Assembly: GCF_020708045.1 (NCBI RefSeq) | Contig: NZ_JAJFES010000001.1 | Coordinates: 372,001 to 436,000, forward strand | From: Massilia sp. IC2-278 | GTDB lineage: Bacteria; Pseudomonadota; Gammaproteobacteria; Burkholderiales; Burkholderiaceae_D | Direction: 5' to 3' | Length of the DNA stretch: 64,000 nt | Shown here: positions 8,426 through 16,961 of the stretch, in pieces | Layout: each line of letters opens with the position of its first letter | Position numbering within the stretch: the stretch's first letter is position 1 | Notes under the pieces: generated by a model | Database searches by the model: none | Told to the model about the DNA's origin: nothing | The model's input: the letters and a program-made list of their open reading frames with translations, nothing else | Translations under genes and position numbers: made by a program

Positions 8426-9661
8426 TCATGCCGTCAGGTGCCGCCGGCGGAACCAGCGCAGGGCCACCAGCACCGCCAGCGCCTGCATCGCCGCCGACAG
8501 GAAGAAGCTCGAACCGATGCGCCAGTCGTCGGGCGGCAGGTGGCTGACGGCGCCGAGGATCGAGGTGCCGATCAGCGGCGTCACCACGACCGCCAGGCTG
8601 CTGATCGACTGCAGGGAACCCATCAGCTCTCCCTGTTCGCCGGGGCCGGCGTCGCGTGAGACGATGCCTTGCAACGCGGGGCCGGCCGCAAAGGCCAGCA
8701 GGTTGCAGCAGATGAAGACGTACATCATCCAGCCCTGGGTCGCCAGGCCATACAGGACGAAGGTGATGGCGCCCGAGGCCAGGCCCATGATCGACAGGCG
8801 CACTTCGCCCAGGCGCCGGATCAGGACCGACACCAGCCCGCCTTGCACCACGGCCGCGGCCAGGCCGACGCAGAACATGGCGATGCCGTTGTCGCGCGGG
8901 GTCCAGCCGAAGCGGAAGGTGGTGTACAGCACCCAGGTGGTCTGGGTCATGATCTGGCCGAAGGTGGTCAGCGCGAACACGACCACCAGGCCGCGGATGG
9001 CGCGCCGCGCCAGCAACTTGCGCAGTGCATAGAACGGGTTCACCTTCTGCCAGCTGAAGGGTTCGCGCGTCGTTGCGGGCAGCGATTCCGGCACGAAGAA
9101 GTAGCCATAGACCAGGTTCACGCCGGCCAGCGCGGCCGCCGCGTAGAAGGGCAGGGCCAGGTCGTATTCGCCCAGCAGCCCGCCCAGCATCGGGCCGCAG
9201 ATGAAGCCCAGGCCGAAGGCGGCGCCGATCTTGCCGAAGCTTTTCGCGCGGTTCTCGGGCGTGGAGACGTCGGAGGCGTACGCCATCGCCACCGACATGC
9301 TGGCCGCCGACACGCCGCCGATGGCGCGGCCGATGAACAGCCAGGCCAGGCTCGGGGCCATGGCGGTGACGAGGAAGTTCAGGCACATGCCGCCCATCGA
9401 ATACAGCAGCACCGGGCGCCGGCCGATGCGGTCGCTGATGGCGCCGAGCATGGGCATGAAGACGAACTGCAGCAGGCCGAAGACGGTGGCCAGGATGCCG
9501 TACCACAGGGCCTGCTCGTCGCGGCCCTGCACGAACTGGCCGACCAGCGGCGGCATCACCGGCACGATCAGGCCGATGCCGATGACGTCGATGAACACGC
9601 TGACCAGGACGAAGTTCAGGTTGCCGGTCTGGGCCCGGTGCGTTGCAGCCTTCTGCAGCAT
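8426..9661 (-). CDS. MFS efflux transporter, TetA-like (TCR/Tet group)
   Basis: 411 residues and twelve membrane segments. The first helix FIDVIGIGLIVPVMPPL and loop 2-3 DRIGRRPVLLYS (motif A) match the TetA/TCR subgroup, and AFGLGFICGPMLGGLLGEYD is motif C of drug:H+ antiporters. The central loop is short. This subgroup includes tetracycline exporters, but most chromosomal members have unknown substrates, so resistance should not be assumed. Followed by the EamA transporter with a ten-base gap. Confidence 0.92.
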   Translation of the reverse strand: MLQKAATHRAQTGNLNFVLVSVFIDVIGIGLIVPVMPPLVGQFVQGRDEQALWYGILATVFGLLQFVFMPMLGAISDRIGRRPVLLYSMGGMCLNFLVTAMAPSLAWLFIGRAIGGVSAASMSVAMAYASDVSTPENRAKSFGKIGAAFGLGFICGPMLGGLLGEYDLALPFYAAAALAGVNLVYGYFFVPESLPATTREPFSWQKVNPFYALRKLLARRAIRGLVVVFALTTFGQIMTQTTWVLYTTFRFGWTPRDNGIAMFCVGLAAAVVQGGLVSVLIRRLGEVRLSIMGLASGAITFVLYGLATQGWMMYVFICCNLLAFAAGPALQGIVSRDAGPGEQGELMGSLQSISSLAVVVTPLIGTSILGAVSHLPPDDWRIGSSFFLSAAMQALAVLVALRWFRRRHLTA

Positions 9662-9734
9662 GGAATGGTCCTGCCAAAAAAGAACGATCTTACACCGCTT
9701 GTGCAGAGCCGGCAGCGGCCGGCAGACTGCACCC

Positions 9735-12032
9735 TCAGACTTCCCACTGCAACTTGAAGGTCAGCGCGGTGCTGCGCTCTTTCACCAGCGGCAGCTTGTC
9801 GCTGGTCACCCCGAGCGACAGCGTGCGTCCGTGCTGCCACTGGTAGCGGTACAGCAGCGAACGGTGCACCTGGCGCTCGTTCCATGCTTCAAGCTGGGTC
9901 ATGCCGTCGTCGCGCCTTGCGGCCCAGGTGTTCTGGGCCAGCAGGCGCAGCGAGTCGCGCGGGCTGAAGTGCAGCATCGCGCGCCAGCGCCAGGCGGTGT
10001 CGGTAAAGGCCGGCGTGCCGAGAGTGCCGCGCACCCAGGACCGGTTCAGGTGGTGGTCGAGTTCCAGCGACCAGCCGCGCCTGATCGGAAAGCGCAGGTC
10101 GACGTCCAGGATCGCCTGTCCGCCCGGACCCACGCGGTCGGCGTCGGCGTCCAGCTGGCGGCCCAGCGCCAGTTCGGCCGCGATGCGCGCGACCCAGGGC
10201 GCCGGTTTGGTCTCGATGCCGAGGTTGACCACGCGCGTGTCGTGCAGGCGCCCGCCGGGACGGGCGCGCTGGCGGTCGAAGCCGAGTTCGGCCCAGAGGC
10301 CGGTCTGCAGCGGCGCCGCCATCCAGACGCCGGGCCGCAGCCTGCGCTCGACGGTCTCGCCGCCGGCCTGGCCGGTGGGCTTGTCGGCCAGGGTGCGCAT
10401 CTCGTGAAAGCCCAGGTAGGTTTCGAATTCGTAGAGTTCGAGCGCGCCCAGCGTCTGCGAGCCGAGGATGCGGTTCAGCGAGCCGCTGGCGCGCGCGATG
10501 CCGGCCTGCGGCACGAAGCCGTTGTCGTTGGCGAAGCCCGGCGCGATCGCCTCCAGCTCGACCTCGTGCCACCAGCGCTCGGTCTTGTGCAGGTACTTGT
10601 TCCACAGGTAGGCGCCCGAGCGGCGCGGCACCTTGCCGACGACGGCATCCTCGCCGAAGCCGGCGCTCGTGCGCGAGACCATCGCCACGCCCGACAATTG
10701 GTGCTGCACGCCGTCCTCGCCTTCGGCGCGCCACTGTGCGTCCAGCCCGAGCACGTCGTTGCGGCCGAAACGGTGGTAGTCGCGCTGCGAGGCAAAGGCG
10801 CCCAGCAGCAGGCCTTCGCCATGCCAGCGTGCGCGCACCAGGCTGGCGACGCTGCGGCCGGCCTGCACCGCTTCCAGGGTTTCGTAGGGGCGCCCGCGCA
10901 GGACCAGGCCGCCCGGCTCGTCGCGCAGGCTCATGGCGGTGGCGTCCATGTCGGACGCGCGCCAGGTGGCGCGCAGGCCGTACTCGGGGTCGTTCACGGT
11001 GCGCGAATAAAACGCCGGCAGGGGCAGGCTGAGTACGTCCGCGCTCTCCAGGAAGAAGCCGCGCTTTTCCGGCAGGCTGAGGGCGATGTTGCCGGCGCCC
11101 TGGGATACCGGCTCGTCGATCTCGACCAGCGAGAAGTCCGGGTTCAAGGTGGCATTGAAGACCCAGTCGGCGCGCGGGCGGGCATTGATTTCCAGGCCCA
11201 GTTGCGTGTCGCTGCCGCGCACGCGCTGGCCGGGCGCGGCGGCACGCGCGCTGCGCACCGTCAGTTCCGGGCGCCACTCGACGAAGCCGCGGTCGCGCAC
11301 CGAGGCCACGGTGGCGTCCATGCCCTCGATCTCCTGCAGGAAGCTGAGGCGGCTCAGGGCGTCGATCCGGTAGGGCGCCGTCGCCAGCAGCGTGCCGTCG
11401 GCATGCGGGATGCTGCGCTCGACCATCACGCGCCAGTTGCGCCCGCCCGCGTAGGGAAAGCGCAGGTTCGACAGGGGCCAGCGCACTTCCATGCTGTAGC
11501 CGTCCGGCAGCAGGCGCACGGCGGCGTCGATCGGGAAGTCGGGGCCGAGGTCGGATTCGTCGTCGTCGGCGCGGTGCATTCCGTCGCTCACCACGCCGGC
11601 GATGTTCACGCGCACGAACTGGGCGGCGCGGCCATGGCCGGCCGGGTCGATCCAGATGCCGATGAAATCCTGGCCGGCGTCGACCTTGTCGCGCCGCGCC
11701 AGGGCGCTGCGCAGGCGCTCGGGGGAGGGGTCCCAGGCGCGGATGGCGAACACCAGGGCGTCGTCGTCGACCACCAGCTGCACGCTGGTGCGCATGCCCT
11801 TGGCGGTGGGCTCGCCGTCGCGCGGCAGGTGCTTGTGGAAGCCGTCGAACACGGGCGCGCGCTGCCAGGCGCGGTCGTCGAGCATACCGTCGATGGCGGG
11901 AACATCGGCGCTGGCAATGCGCAGCGCGCGCAGGCCGCGCGGCTCGGTGTCGATTGCCAGGGCGGGGTCGGCGGCCAGGACGGCGGCGACCAGCAGGCCG
12001 CGCACGCGGCCGGGGAACGAAGAAGTTTTCAT
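9735..12032 (-). CDS. CBM9-domain / DUF5916 outer-membrane protein
   Basis: 765 residues. After a signal peptide (cleaved near ALA-IDT) comes a carbohydrate-binding-module-9-like domain (about residues 40-230; IDGMLDDRAWQRAP, IWIDPAGHGRAAQFVRVN), then a large beta-rich region with the DUF5916 hallmark LPEKRGFFLESADVL near residue 325 and alternating strands to the C-terminus (STALTFKLQWEV). Family members are thought to be outer-membrane barrels joined to a sugar-binding head; their exact job is not established. It stands alone, upstream region at 12,033-12,092 is short and shared with the HD gene end. Confidence 0.85.
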   Translation of the reverse strand: MKTSSFPGRVRGLLVAAVLAADPALAIDTEPRGLRALRIASADVPAIDGMLDDRAWQRAPVFDGFHKHLPRDGEPTAKGMRTSVQLVVDDDALVFAIRAWDPSPERLRSALARRDKVDAGQDFIGIWIDPAGHGRAAQFVRVNIAGVVSDGMHRADDDESDLGPDFPIDAAVRLLPDGYSMEVRWPLSNLRFPYAGGRNWRVMVERSIPHADGTLLATAPYRIDALSRLSFLQEIEGMDATVASVRDRGFVEWRPELTVRSARAAAPGQRVRGSDTQLGLEINARPRADWVFNATLNPDFSLVEIDEPVSQGAGNIALSLPEKRGFFLESADVLSLPLPAFYSRTVNDPEYGLRATWRASDMDATAMSLRDEPGGLVLRGRPYETLEAVQAGRSVASLVRARWHGEGLLLGAFASQRDYHRFGRNDVLGLDAQWRAEGEDGVQHQLSGVAMVSRTSAGFGEDAVVGKVPRRSGAYLWNKYLHKTERWWHEVELEAIAPGFANDNGFVPQAGIARASGSLNRILGSQTLGALELYEFETYLGFHEMRTLADKPTGQAGGETVERRLRPGVWMAAPLQTGLWAELGFDRQRARPGGRLHDTRVVNLGIETKPAPWVARIAAELALGRQLDADADRVGPGGQAILDVDLRFPIRRGWSLELDHHLNRSWVRGTLGTPAFTDTAWRWRAMLHFSPRDSLRLLAQNTWAARRDDGMTQLEAWNERQVHRSLLYRYQWQHGRTLSLGVTSDKLPLVKERSTALTFKLQWEV

Positions 12033-12092
12033 TCAGGCAATTATAACAATGCCATCATGCCTGAGGCCGAAAAATGTGACTGTCGGTTTGCT

Positions 12093-12770
12093 TCAGGCGG
12101 CGGTCGCCGCTCCCAGCCACTCCGCCGCGAACTCCTGGCGAAATACCAGCAGTCTGCCCAGCCGTTCGTTGGCCAGGTCGCGCCCGGCCGCGGTCTGCAT
12201 CATGTCCGGCAGTTTCGCCAGTTTCAGTACGATGTGGTCGAGCGTATAGGCGCGGTCGTCGAGCTCGCGGTTTTCCGCCAGCGGGTCGGTTGGATGCGCC
12301 AGGGCGCGGCGCATGCGGCCGGAAATGGAAAACATGCGCGCCAGGCCCACCGCACCGAGGGCGTCGAGCCGGTCGGCGTCCTGCACGATCCGCGCTTCAA
12401 TGGTGGTGGGAACGATCGCCGCCGAAAAGCTGTGCGCTTCAATCGCATGCGCGACGGCGTCGAGCCGCCCGGGTGGGAAGCCGGCCTCCAGCAGCAGCGC
12501 GCGCGCGAGCAGGGCCGAGCGGCGCGAGGCCTGGGCGCGTTCGGGATCGTCCTTTTCCAGGTTGACCAGGTCGTGCAGGTAGCTGGCCGCCATCACGACC
12601 AGCGGGTCGGCATCGAGGTGGTGGCCGAGCAGGGTCGCGGCGCTGCGCCAGACGCGCTCCAGGTGGCTGGCGTCGTGGGCGCCGTCGTCGTTTGCAGCGG
12701 CAGCGGCCATGGCGGCCAGGCGCGGGCGCCAGGCGGCGAGTTCAGGCTGCGGCGCGGTATGGTCGTTCAT
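12093..12770 (-). CDS. HD-domain phosphohydrolase (YedJ-like)
   Basis: 225 residues. The metal ligands of the HD superfamily are in place: His in HDASHLERVW (about residue 32), the HD pair in YLHDLVN (about 66-67), and Asp in IVQDADRLDALGAVGLAR (about 130). This order and the QDADRLDALGA motif match the E. coli YedJ group, for which nucleotide phosphatase or phosphodiesterase activity is expected but the substrate is unsettled. Its start codon overlaps the stop of the RNase HI-like gene by four bases (ATGA), so translation is coupled. Confidence 0.9.
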   Translation of the reverse strand: MNDHTAPQPELAAWRPRLAAMAAAAANDDGAHDASHLERVWRSAATLLGHHLDADPLVVMAASYLHDLVNLEKDDPERAQASRRSALLARALLLEAGFPPGRLDAVAHAIEAHSFSAAIVPTTIEARIVQDADRLDALGAVGLARMFSISGRMRRALAHPTDPLAENRELDDRAYTLDHIVLKLAKLPDMMQTAAGRDLANERLGRLLVFRQEFAAEWLGAATAA

Positions 12771-13486
12771 TCGTGTCCTTCATGGATTGCTTCGATGTCG
12801 TCGGCTGGCGCCGCGGTGGCGCGCTGCGACAGGGCATCGGCTTCGCCGTTCTTGTGGCGCGGTATCCAGCGCAGCGTGGTCGCCGCCGGCAGTTGCGCCA
12901 GCAGCGCGTGCACGCGTGCGCGCAAGGGACGCAGCACGGCGGCGCTGTCGGCAGGGGCGCCGTTCACGTCATCGATCACCACCTGGCTGTCGCCGTACAC
13001 GGTAAGCGGCCCGGCGCCCTGCGCGACGGCGGTTTCCAGCAGCAGGATCAGGGCGCGGTATTCGGCTTCGCTGCTGTTGCCGTAGCCGGCCGCTTGCGAC
13101 AGCTCGACGGCCTCGCCGCCCGGCCCGAGCAGGCGCGCGCCGATGCCGCAGCGGCCCGGGTTCGGCTTGGCGGACCCGTCGAACCAGCCGCGCCAGGCGG
13201 TGGGGGCGCCTTCCTGGCGCAGGCGGCGCAGGGCGAGGGCGGTTTCGCGCGCCGCTTCCCTGGCGGCGTCGCGGTCGGCGCGGCGGGCGAGGGCGCGTGC
13301 TGCCTCGGCGGCGCGCAGGGCGGCGCGTGCGTCGAGCAGGCGGTCGAGGCCGGCGTCGCCCGCGCTCGCGGTGAGCGTGGTGCGCAGGGCGTCTTCGAAG
13401 GGAATGTTGGAGCGCAGGGCCAGTTTGCGGCTGGCGGCAAGTTCGGTCTTGCTGGCGGCGCCTTGCAGGCGGTCGAGGTCGTTCAT
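12767..13486 (-). CDS. RNase HI-like protein with N-terminal helical extension
   Basis: 239 residues. The C-terminal 125 or so carry an RNase H fold: WFDGSAKPNPGRCGIG with the first catalytic Asp, the GNSSEAEYRAL segment with the Glu, and VYGDSQVVIDDVNG with the next Asp, then LRWIPRHKNGEADALS with the last acidic residue. This is the plant/archaeal-type 'reverse-transcriptase-like' RNase HI rather than classical RnhA. The first 110 residues are Ala/Arg-rich helices not recognised. Coupled by a 4-base overlap to the HD phosphohydrolase. Confidence 0.87.
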   Translation of the reverse strand: MNDLDRLQGAASKTELAASRKLALRSNIPFEDALRTTLTASAGDAGLDRLLDARAALRAAEAARALARRADRDAAREAARETALALRRLRQEGAPTAWRGWFDGSAKPNPGRCGIGARLLGPGGEAVELSQAAGYGNSSEAEYRALILLLETAVAQGAGPLTVYGDSQVVIDDVNGAPADSAAVLRPLRARVHALLAQLPAATTLRWIPRHKNGEADALSQRATAAPADDIEAIHEGHE

Positions 13487-13596
13487 GGCGTGAGCATAAC
13501 CGCTTTCGGCGGCGTTGACACGGCATGCAAAGCTTGCAACACTTGCCTGGCGTTATTTCGCTGCGTCATTCATATCGTCGTTCCAGAGGAGAGCCC

Positions 13597-15528
13597 ATGC
13601 GTTTGTTCCAGAAGGCCGTACGTGTATCCCTGCTTGCCGCCTGCATCGCGGCCACACTGTCCCCGGCCCAGGCAGCCGCCCCCGCGCCCACCGGCAAGGC
13701 CGCGCAAAAGGCGCAAAAGCAACCCAAGCGCTACACCATCGAGCAGTTCATGGCCACTACCTCGGTCAACGGCGCTTCCTTCAGCCGCGACGAGAAGCAG
13801 GTCCTGTTCAACAGCAATGCCTCGGGCATCTTCAACGCCTACGTGCTGCCGGTCGGCGGCGGCACCCCGCGCGCCTTGACCAGTTCGACCACGGACAGCA
13901 CCTATGCGGTCGGCTTCTTCTACAACGACGACCGTATCTTGTTCACGCGCGACCAGGGCGGCAACGAGCAGAACCACCTGTACGTGCGCGAACTCGACGG
14001 CGCCGAGCGCGACCTGACGCCGGGCGCCAAGCTGAAGGCCGCCTTTGCCGGCTGGCAGCCCGACGGCAAGGCCTTCTACGTCAGCACCAACGAGCGCGAC
14101 CCGAAATACTTCGACCTCTACCGCTACGACGCGAAGACCTACGCACGCACCCTGGTCTACCAGAACGAGACCGGGCGCACCGTGTCCGCCATCAGCCGCG
14201 ACGGCCGCTATCTGGCGCTCGACAAGCCGAACACCACCGCCGACAGCGACGTCTACCTGTACGACGTGCAGACCCGCGAAACGAAGCACATCTCGCAGCA
14301 CCAGGGCACGGCCAGCTACAGCGCCCAGGACTTCGACCCCGACTCGAAGCGCCTCCTGTTCGCCACCAACGACGGCGGCGAATTCACGCGCATCCGCGCC
14401 TACGATCTGGCCACGGGCGCCGTCACGGACGTGGAACAGGCCGACTGGGACATCGCCGGCACCGGCTACTCGCGCAATGGCAGGCACCGCATCAGCTACG
14501 TCAACGAGGACGGCAGCATCCGCATGCGCGTGGCCGACGGCGCGACCGGCAAACCGGTGGCGCTGCCGAAGACCGGCGGCGGTGAGATGCGCGGCGCCGT
14601 GTTCTCGGACAGCGGCAACCTGGTGGCCTTCTACGTGAACGGCGACCGCTCGCCGAACAATCTGTACGTGCACGACTTCCGCAGCAACAAGACGACCCAG
14701 CTGACGCGCAGCCTGAGCCCGGAGATCGACCCGAACGACCTGGTCGAGGCCGAGGTGGTGCGCTTCACCTCTTTCGACGGTACGGTGATCCCGTCGATCT
14801 TCTACAAGCCTAAGGGCGCCTCGAACGCGAACAAGGTGCCGGCCGTGGTCTACGTGCACGGCGGTCCCGGCGGCCAGACCATGCGCGGCTACAACGCCCA
14901 GATCCAGTACTTGGTGAACCACGGCTATGCGGTCCTGGGCATCAACAACCGCGGCAGCTCGGGCTACGGCAAGACCTTCTTCACCGCCGACGACCGCAAG
15001 CACGGGCAGGAGCCGCTGTGGGACTGCGTCGAGGCCAAGACCTGGCTGGCCAGCCTGGGCTGGGTCGACCCGGGGCGCATCGGCATCATGGGCGGCAGCT
15101 ACGGCGGCTACATGACGCTGGCGGCGCTGGCCTTCCGTCCGGAAGCCTTCAAGGTCGGCATCGACATCTTCGGCGTCAGCAACTGGATCCGCACGCTCGA
15201 GAGCATTCCGCCCTACTGGGAATCGCAGCGCAAGGCCCTGTACGACGAGATCGGCGACCCGGTGAAAGACAAGGCCTTCCTCACCGCCACCTCGCCCCTG
15301 TTCCACGCCGCGAGCATCCGCAAGCCGCTGATGGTGATCCAGGGCGCCAACGACCCGCGCGTCATCAAGCCGGAAAGCGACGAGATCGTCGAGGCGGTGC
15401 GCAAGAATGGGGTCGAGGTCGAGTACGTGGTGTTTGCCGATGAAGGGCACGGGTTCTCGAAGAAAAAGAACCAGGCGGAGGCCAGCGCGAAGATCCTCGC
15501 CTTCCTTGACAAGCATTTGAAGAAATAA
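13597..15528 (+). CDS. S9-family (prolyl-oligopeptidase-type) secreted peptidase
   Basis: 643 residues. A signal peptide (MRLFQKAVRVSLLAACIAA, cleaved near AQA-AAP) leads to a WD40-like beta-propeller (about residues 50-370; repeated DG-x-Y and strand patterns) and a C-terminal alpha/beta hydrolase. The triad is visible: Ser in GGSYGGYMT, Asp in QGANDPRV, His in DEGHGFSKK. Expected to cut short peptides in the periplasm. Start chosen at the ATG at 13,597, with an AGGAGA ribosome site seven bases ahead and the signal peptide immediately after. Confidence 0.93.
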   Translation: MRLFQKAVRVSLLAACIAATLSPAQAAAPAPTGKAAQKAQKQPKRYTIEQFMATTSVNGASFSRDEKQVLFNSNASGIFNAYVLPVGGGTPRALTSSTTDSTYAVGFFYNDDRILFTRDQGGNEQNHLYVRELDGAERDLTPGAKLKAAFAGWQPDGKAFYVSTNERDPKYFDLYRYDAKTYARTLVYQNETGRTVSAISRDGRYLALDKPNTTADSDVYLYDVQTRETKHISQHQGTASYSAQDFDPDSKRLLFATNDGGEFTRIRAYDLATGAVTDVEQADWDIAGTGYSRNGRHRISYVNEDGSIRMRVADGATGKPVALPKTGGGEMRGAVFSDSGNLVAFYVNGDRSPNNLYVHDFRSNKTTQLTRSLSPEIDPNDLVEAEVVRFTSFDGTVIPSIFYKPKGASNANKVPAVVYVHGGPGGQTMRGYNAQIQYLVNHGYAVLGINNRGSSGYGKTFFTADDRKHGQEPLWDCVEAKTWLASLGWVDPGRIGIMGGSYGGYMTLAALAFRPEAFKVGIDIFGVSNWIRTLESIPPYWESQRKALYDEIGDPVKDKAFLTATSPLFHAASIRKPLMVIQGANDPRVIKPESDEIVEAVRKNGVEVEYVVFADEGHGFSKKKNQAEASAKILAFLDKHLKK

Positions 15529-15555
15529 CTCACGCGCGACGATTTCACCGCCGTA

Positions 15556-15619
15556 CCGCGTGGGCTCAAGAGCCCACCCTACAACTGCCTCGGTAGGGTG
15601 GACACCTGTGTCCACGCGG
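15556..15619. repeat. two REP-like palindromes in inverted arrangement
   Basis: 15,556-15,582 reads CCGCGTGGGCT-caag-AGCCCACC and ends CTAC; 15,593-15,619 is the opposite orientation, GTAGGGTGGACAC-ctg-TGTCCACG and ends CGG. Same family as at 2,683-2,802 and 29,085-29,269. They lie just after the S9 peptidase stop. Confidence 0.75.
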
Positions 15620-15663
15620 TCTCATCGACTGATCATCGGCGAAATCCGCCAACGGCCACTCAA

Positions 15664-15690
15664 TAAAAAAAGCGCCTCTCCCGAGGCGCT
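15664..15690 (-). terminator. Rho-independent terminator of the YXWGXW gene
   Basis: On the minus strand AGCGCCTC-ggga-GAGGCGCT is followed by seven T. It begins 26 bases past the stop of the minus-strand gene at 15,716. Stem of eight perfect pairs with an ideal T-tract. Confidence 0.85.
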
Positions 15691-15715
15691 TCTCATTCCG
15701 CTATCGGCTATCCAC

Positions 15716-16285
15716 TCAACGGCGATACGGATTATCCGGATTGCGATCCCGGCGGTTCCCGACCCCATCGCCATCCCGGTCGCGGTCATGGCGGTTGCTC
15801 ACCCCATCGTTATCGCGGTCGCGGTCATACCGGTTCGGCACGCCATCGCGGTCGTAGTCGCGGCGCCCTTCGTTGCGGCCGTAATTGCCGCCGCGGTGAT
15901 CGCGGTCGTTCCAGCCGCGGTCCGGTCCATGCCGGCGGTCCGGGCCGTAGTAGCGGTCGTTGTTCGCGTAATAGCGGTCACGCGGCGACCAGGCTCCCTG
16001 GCTCATGTACCAGCGCCCGCCGCGCTGGTGCCAGGCTGGCGGCGCGTACACATAGCCCGGACGCTCGACCACGTAGCTGCCCGGCACCCAGAAGTGGCGG
16101 CGGCCGCGCCACTCCCAGTAACCCGGCGCCCAGACGTAGCCATGGCGTGCGGCAGGGATGCGTTCGTAGACAGGCGCCGGCGGCGCGGTGCCGATATAGA
16201 CTTCCAGGCCCTGCGCCATCGAAGGCAGCGGTGCGTACGCGGCAGCGCCAAGGGCGATCAGGGCAGCGAGAGTGAGGCGTTTCAT
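15716..16285 (-). CDS. YXWGXW-repeat protein with Asp-rich calcium-type tail
   Basis: 189 residues. Signal peptide (MKRLTLAALIALGAAAYAPL, cleaved near SMA-QGL), then tandem aromatic repeats of the YXWGXW family (YVWAPGYWEWRGRRHFWVPG, YVYAPPAWHQRGGRWYM, about residues 48-95), then an Arg/Asn/Asp-rich tail with three D-x-D-x-DGV-xNR units (about 145-185) that look like thrombospondin type-3 / calcium-binding repeats. The YXWGXW family is known only as secreted proteins of betaproteobacteria. The start at 16,283-16,285 has a GGAGAAC box. A TATAGT -10-like hexamer lies at 16,317-16,322 on this strand. The terminator at 15,664-15,690 follows. Confidence 0.82.
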   Translation of the reverse strand: MKRLTLAALIALGAAAYAPLPSMAQGLEVYIGTAPPAPVYERIPAARHGYVWAPGYWEWRGRRHFWVPGSYVVERPGYVYAPPAWHQRGGRWYMSQGAWSPRDRYYANNDRYYGPDRRHGPDRGWNDRDHRGGNYGRNEGRRDYDRDGVPNRYDRDRDNDGVSNRHDRDRDGDGVGNRRDRNPDNPYRR

Positions 16286-16505
16286 GTTCGTTCTCCAAAT
16301 CCAAAGCGGATGATTCACTATAGCGCCCGCTTGAGGGGATTGCTGCGTTTGACGCATGTGCTTACATCTGAAACAGATTGCTGTATCAGTGTGACAGCCG
16401 GAGATGAATGAGGAGGGGAGATGTAACGGAGGAGAAGGGGAAACCGCCGCCGGGCATGCCTGGGTCGTCAGCCACGACCCGGCACTGCCCAGCACGCGCG
16501 GGACA

Positions 16506-16745
16506 TCAAATCACGCTCCCTGGTGCGCGGCGATCGGCCAGCAGCATCTGCTGTTTTTCCGCGGCGCTCGGACGCTTGCCTTTCACGACCACGACAGCCA
16601 TCTTGGTTTCGGTGGCGATGCTCGAATCCTGGATGACGGCCGGGCGGGCATGCGCTTGCGGCACGCTGTCGGCAAAGTAGCTGAACGAGCCGGCGGCGGC
16701 GAGGGCAACGACGAAAACAACTTCCATGTGCTTGGCGATCTTCAC
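16506..16745 (-). CDS. small secreted or membrane-anchored protein, GTG start
   Basis: 79 residues from a GTG at 16,743-16,745 that has AAGGAG six bases upstream; the later in-frame ATG has no such site. One hydrophobic N-terminal segment (MEVVFVVALAAAGSFSYF) could be a signal peptide or anchor, followed by a Ser/Thr/Lys-rich tail (VVVVKGKRPSAAEKQQML). No family recognised. Alone in the gap upstream of the YXWGXW gene and divergent from the transpeptidase gene. Confidence 0.6.
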   Translation of the reverse strand: MKIAKHMEVVFVVALAAAGSFSYFADSVPQAHARPAVIQDSSIATETKMAVVVVKGKRPSAAEKQQMLLADRRAPGSVI

Positions 16746-16961
16746 GGTGTTCTCCTTGCGGGTGGGGTTTCGATGGATGCACTGTATCCGAGGGCCGTCC
16801 AGGGTGACAGCGGATTGCGACGAGCCGCACAAAAGGCGGGATGACCTGCACAGGAACGGCGCCGAACGTCCGTCTACGCGGCCGTATCTGCCTGTTTTCC
16901 CCTTCCCTCCGCTAGACCTGCGCGATAAGCGGCCACAGCGGAGCCGCGCGGAAGGAGAGCA

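Noticed and set aside
8426..9661. calling the MFS gene a tetracycline-resistance determinant
   Set aside because: Subgroup motifs match TetA but most such chromosomal proteins have other or unknown substrates.
9201..13085. very long open frame (about 1290 codons) on the plus strand
   Set aside because: It runs antisense to the CBM9/DUF5916, HD and RNase HI genes, has no domain and a repetitive Arg/Gly/Ala content typical of frame shadows in GC-rich DNA.
13570..15615. long minus-strand frame over the S9 peptidase
   Set aside because: Shadow of the peptidase gene; Asp/Val/Gly-rich with no domain.
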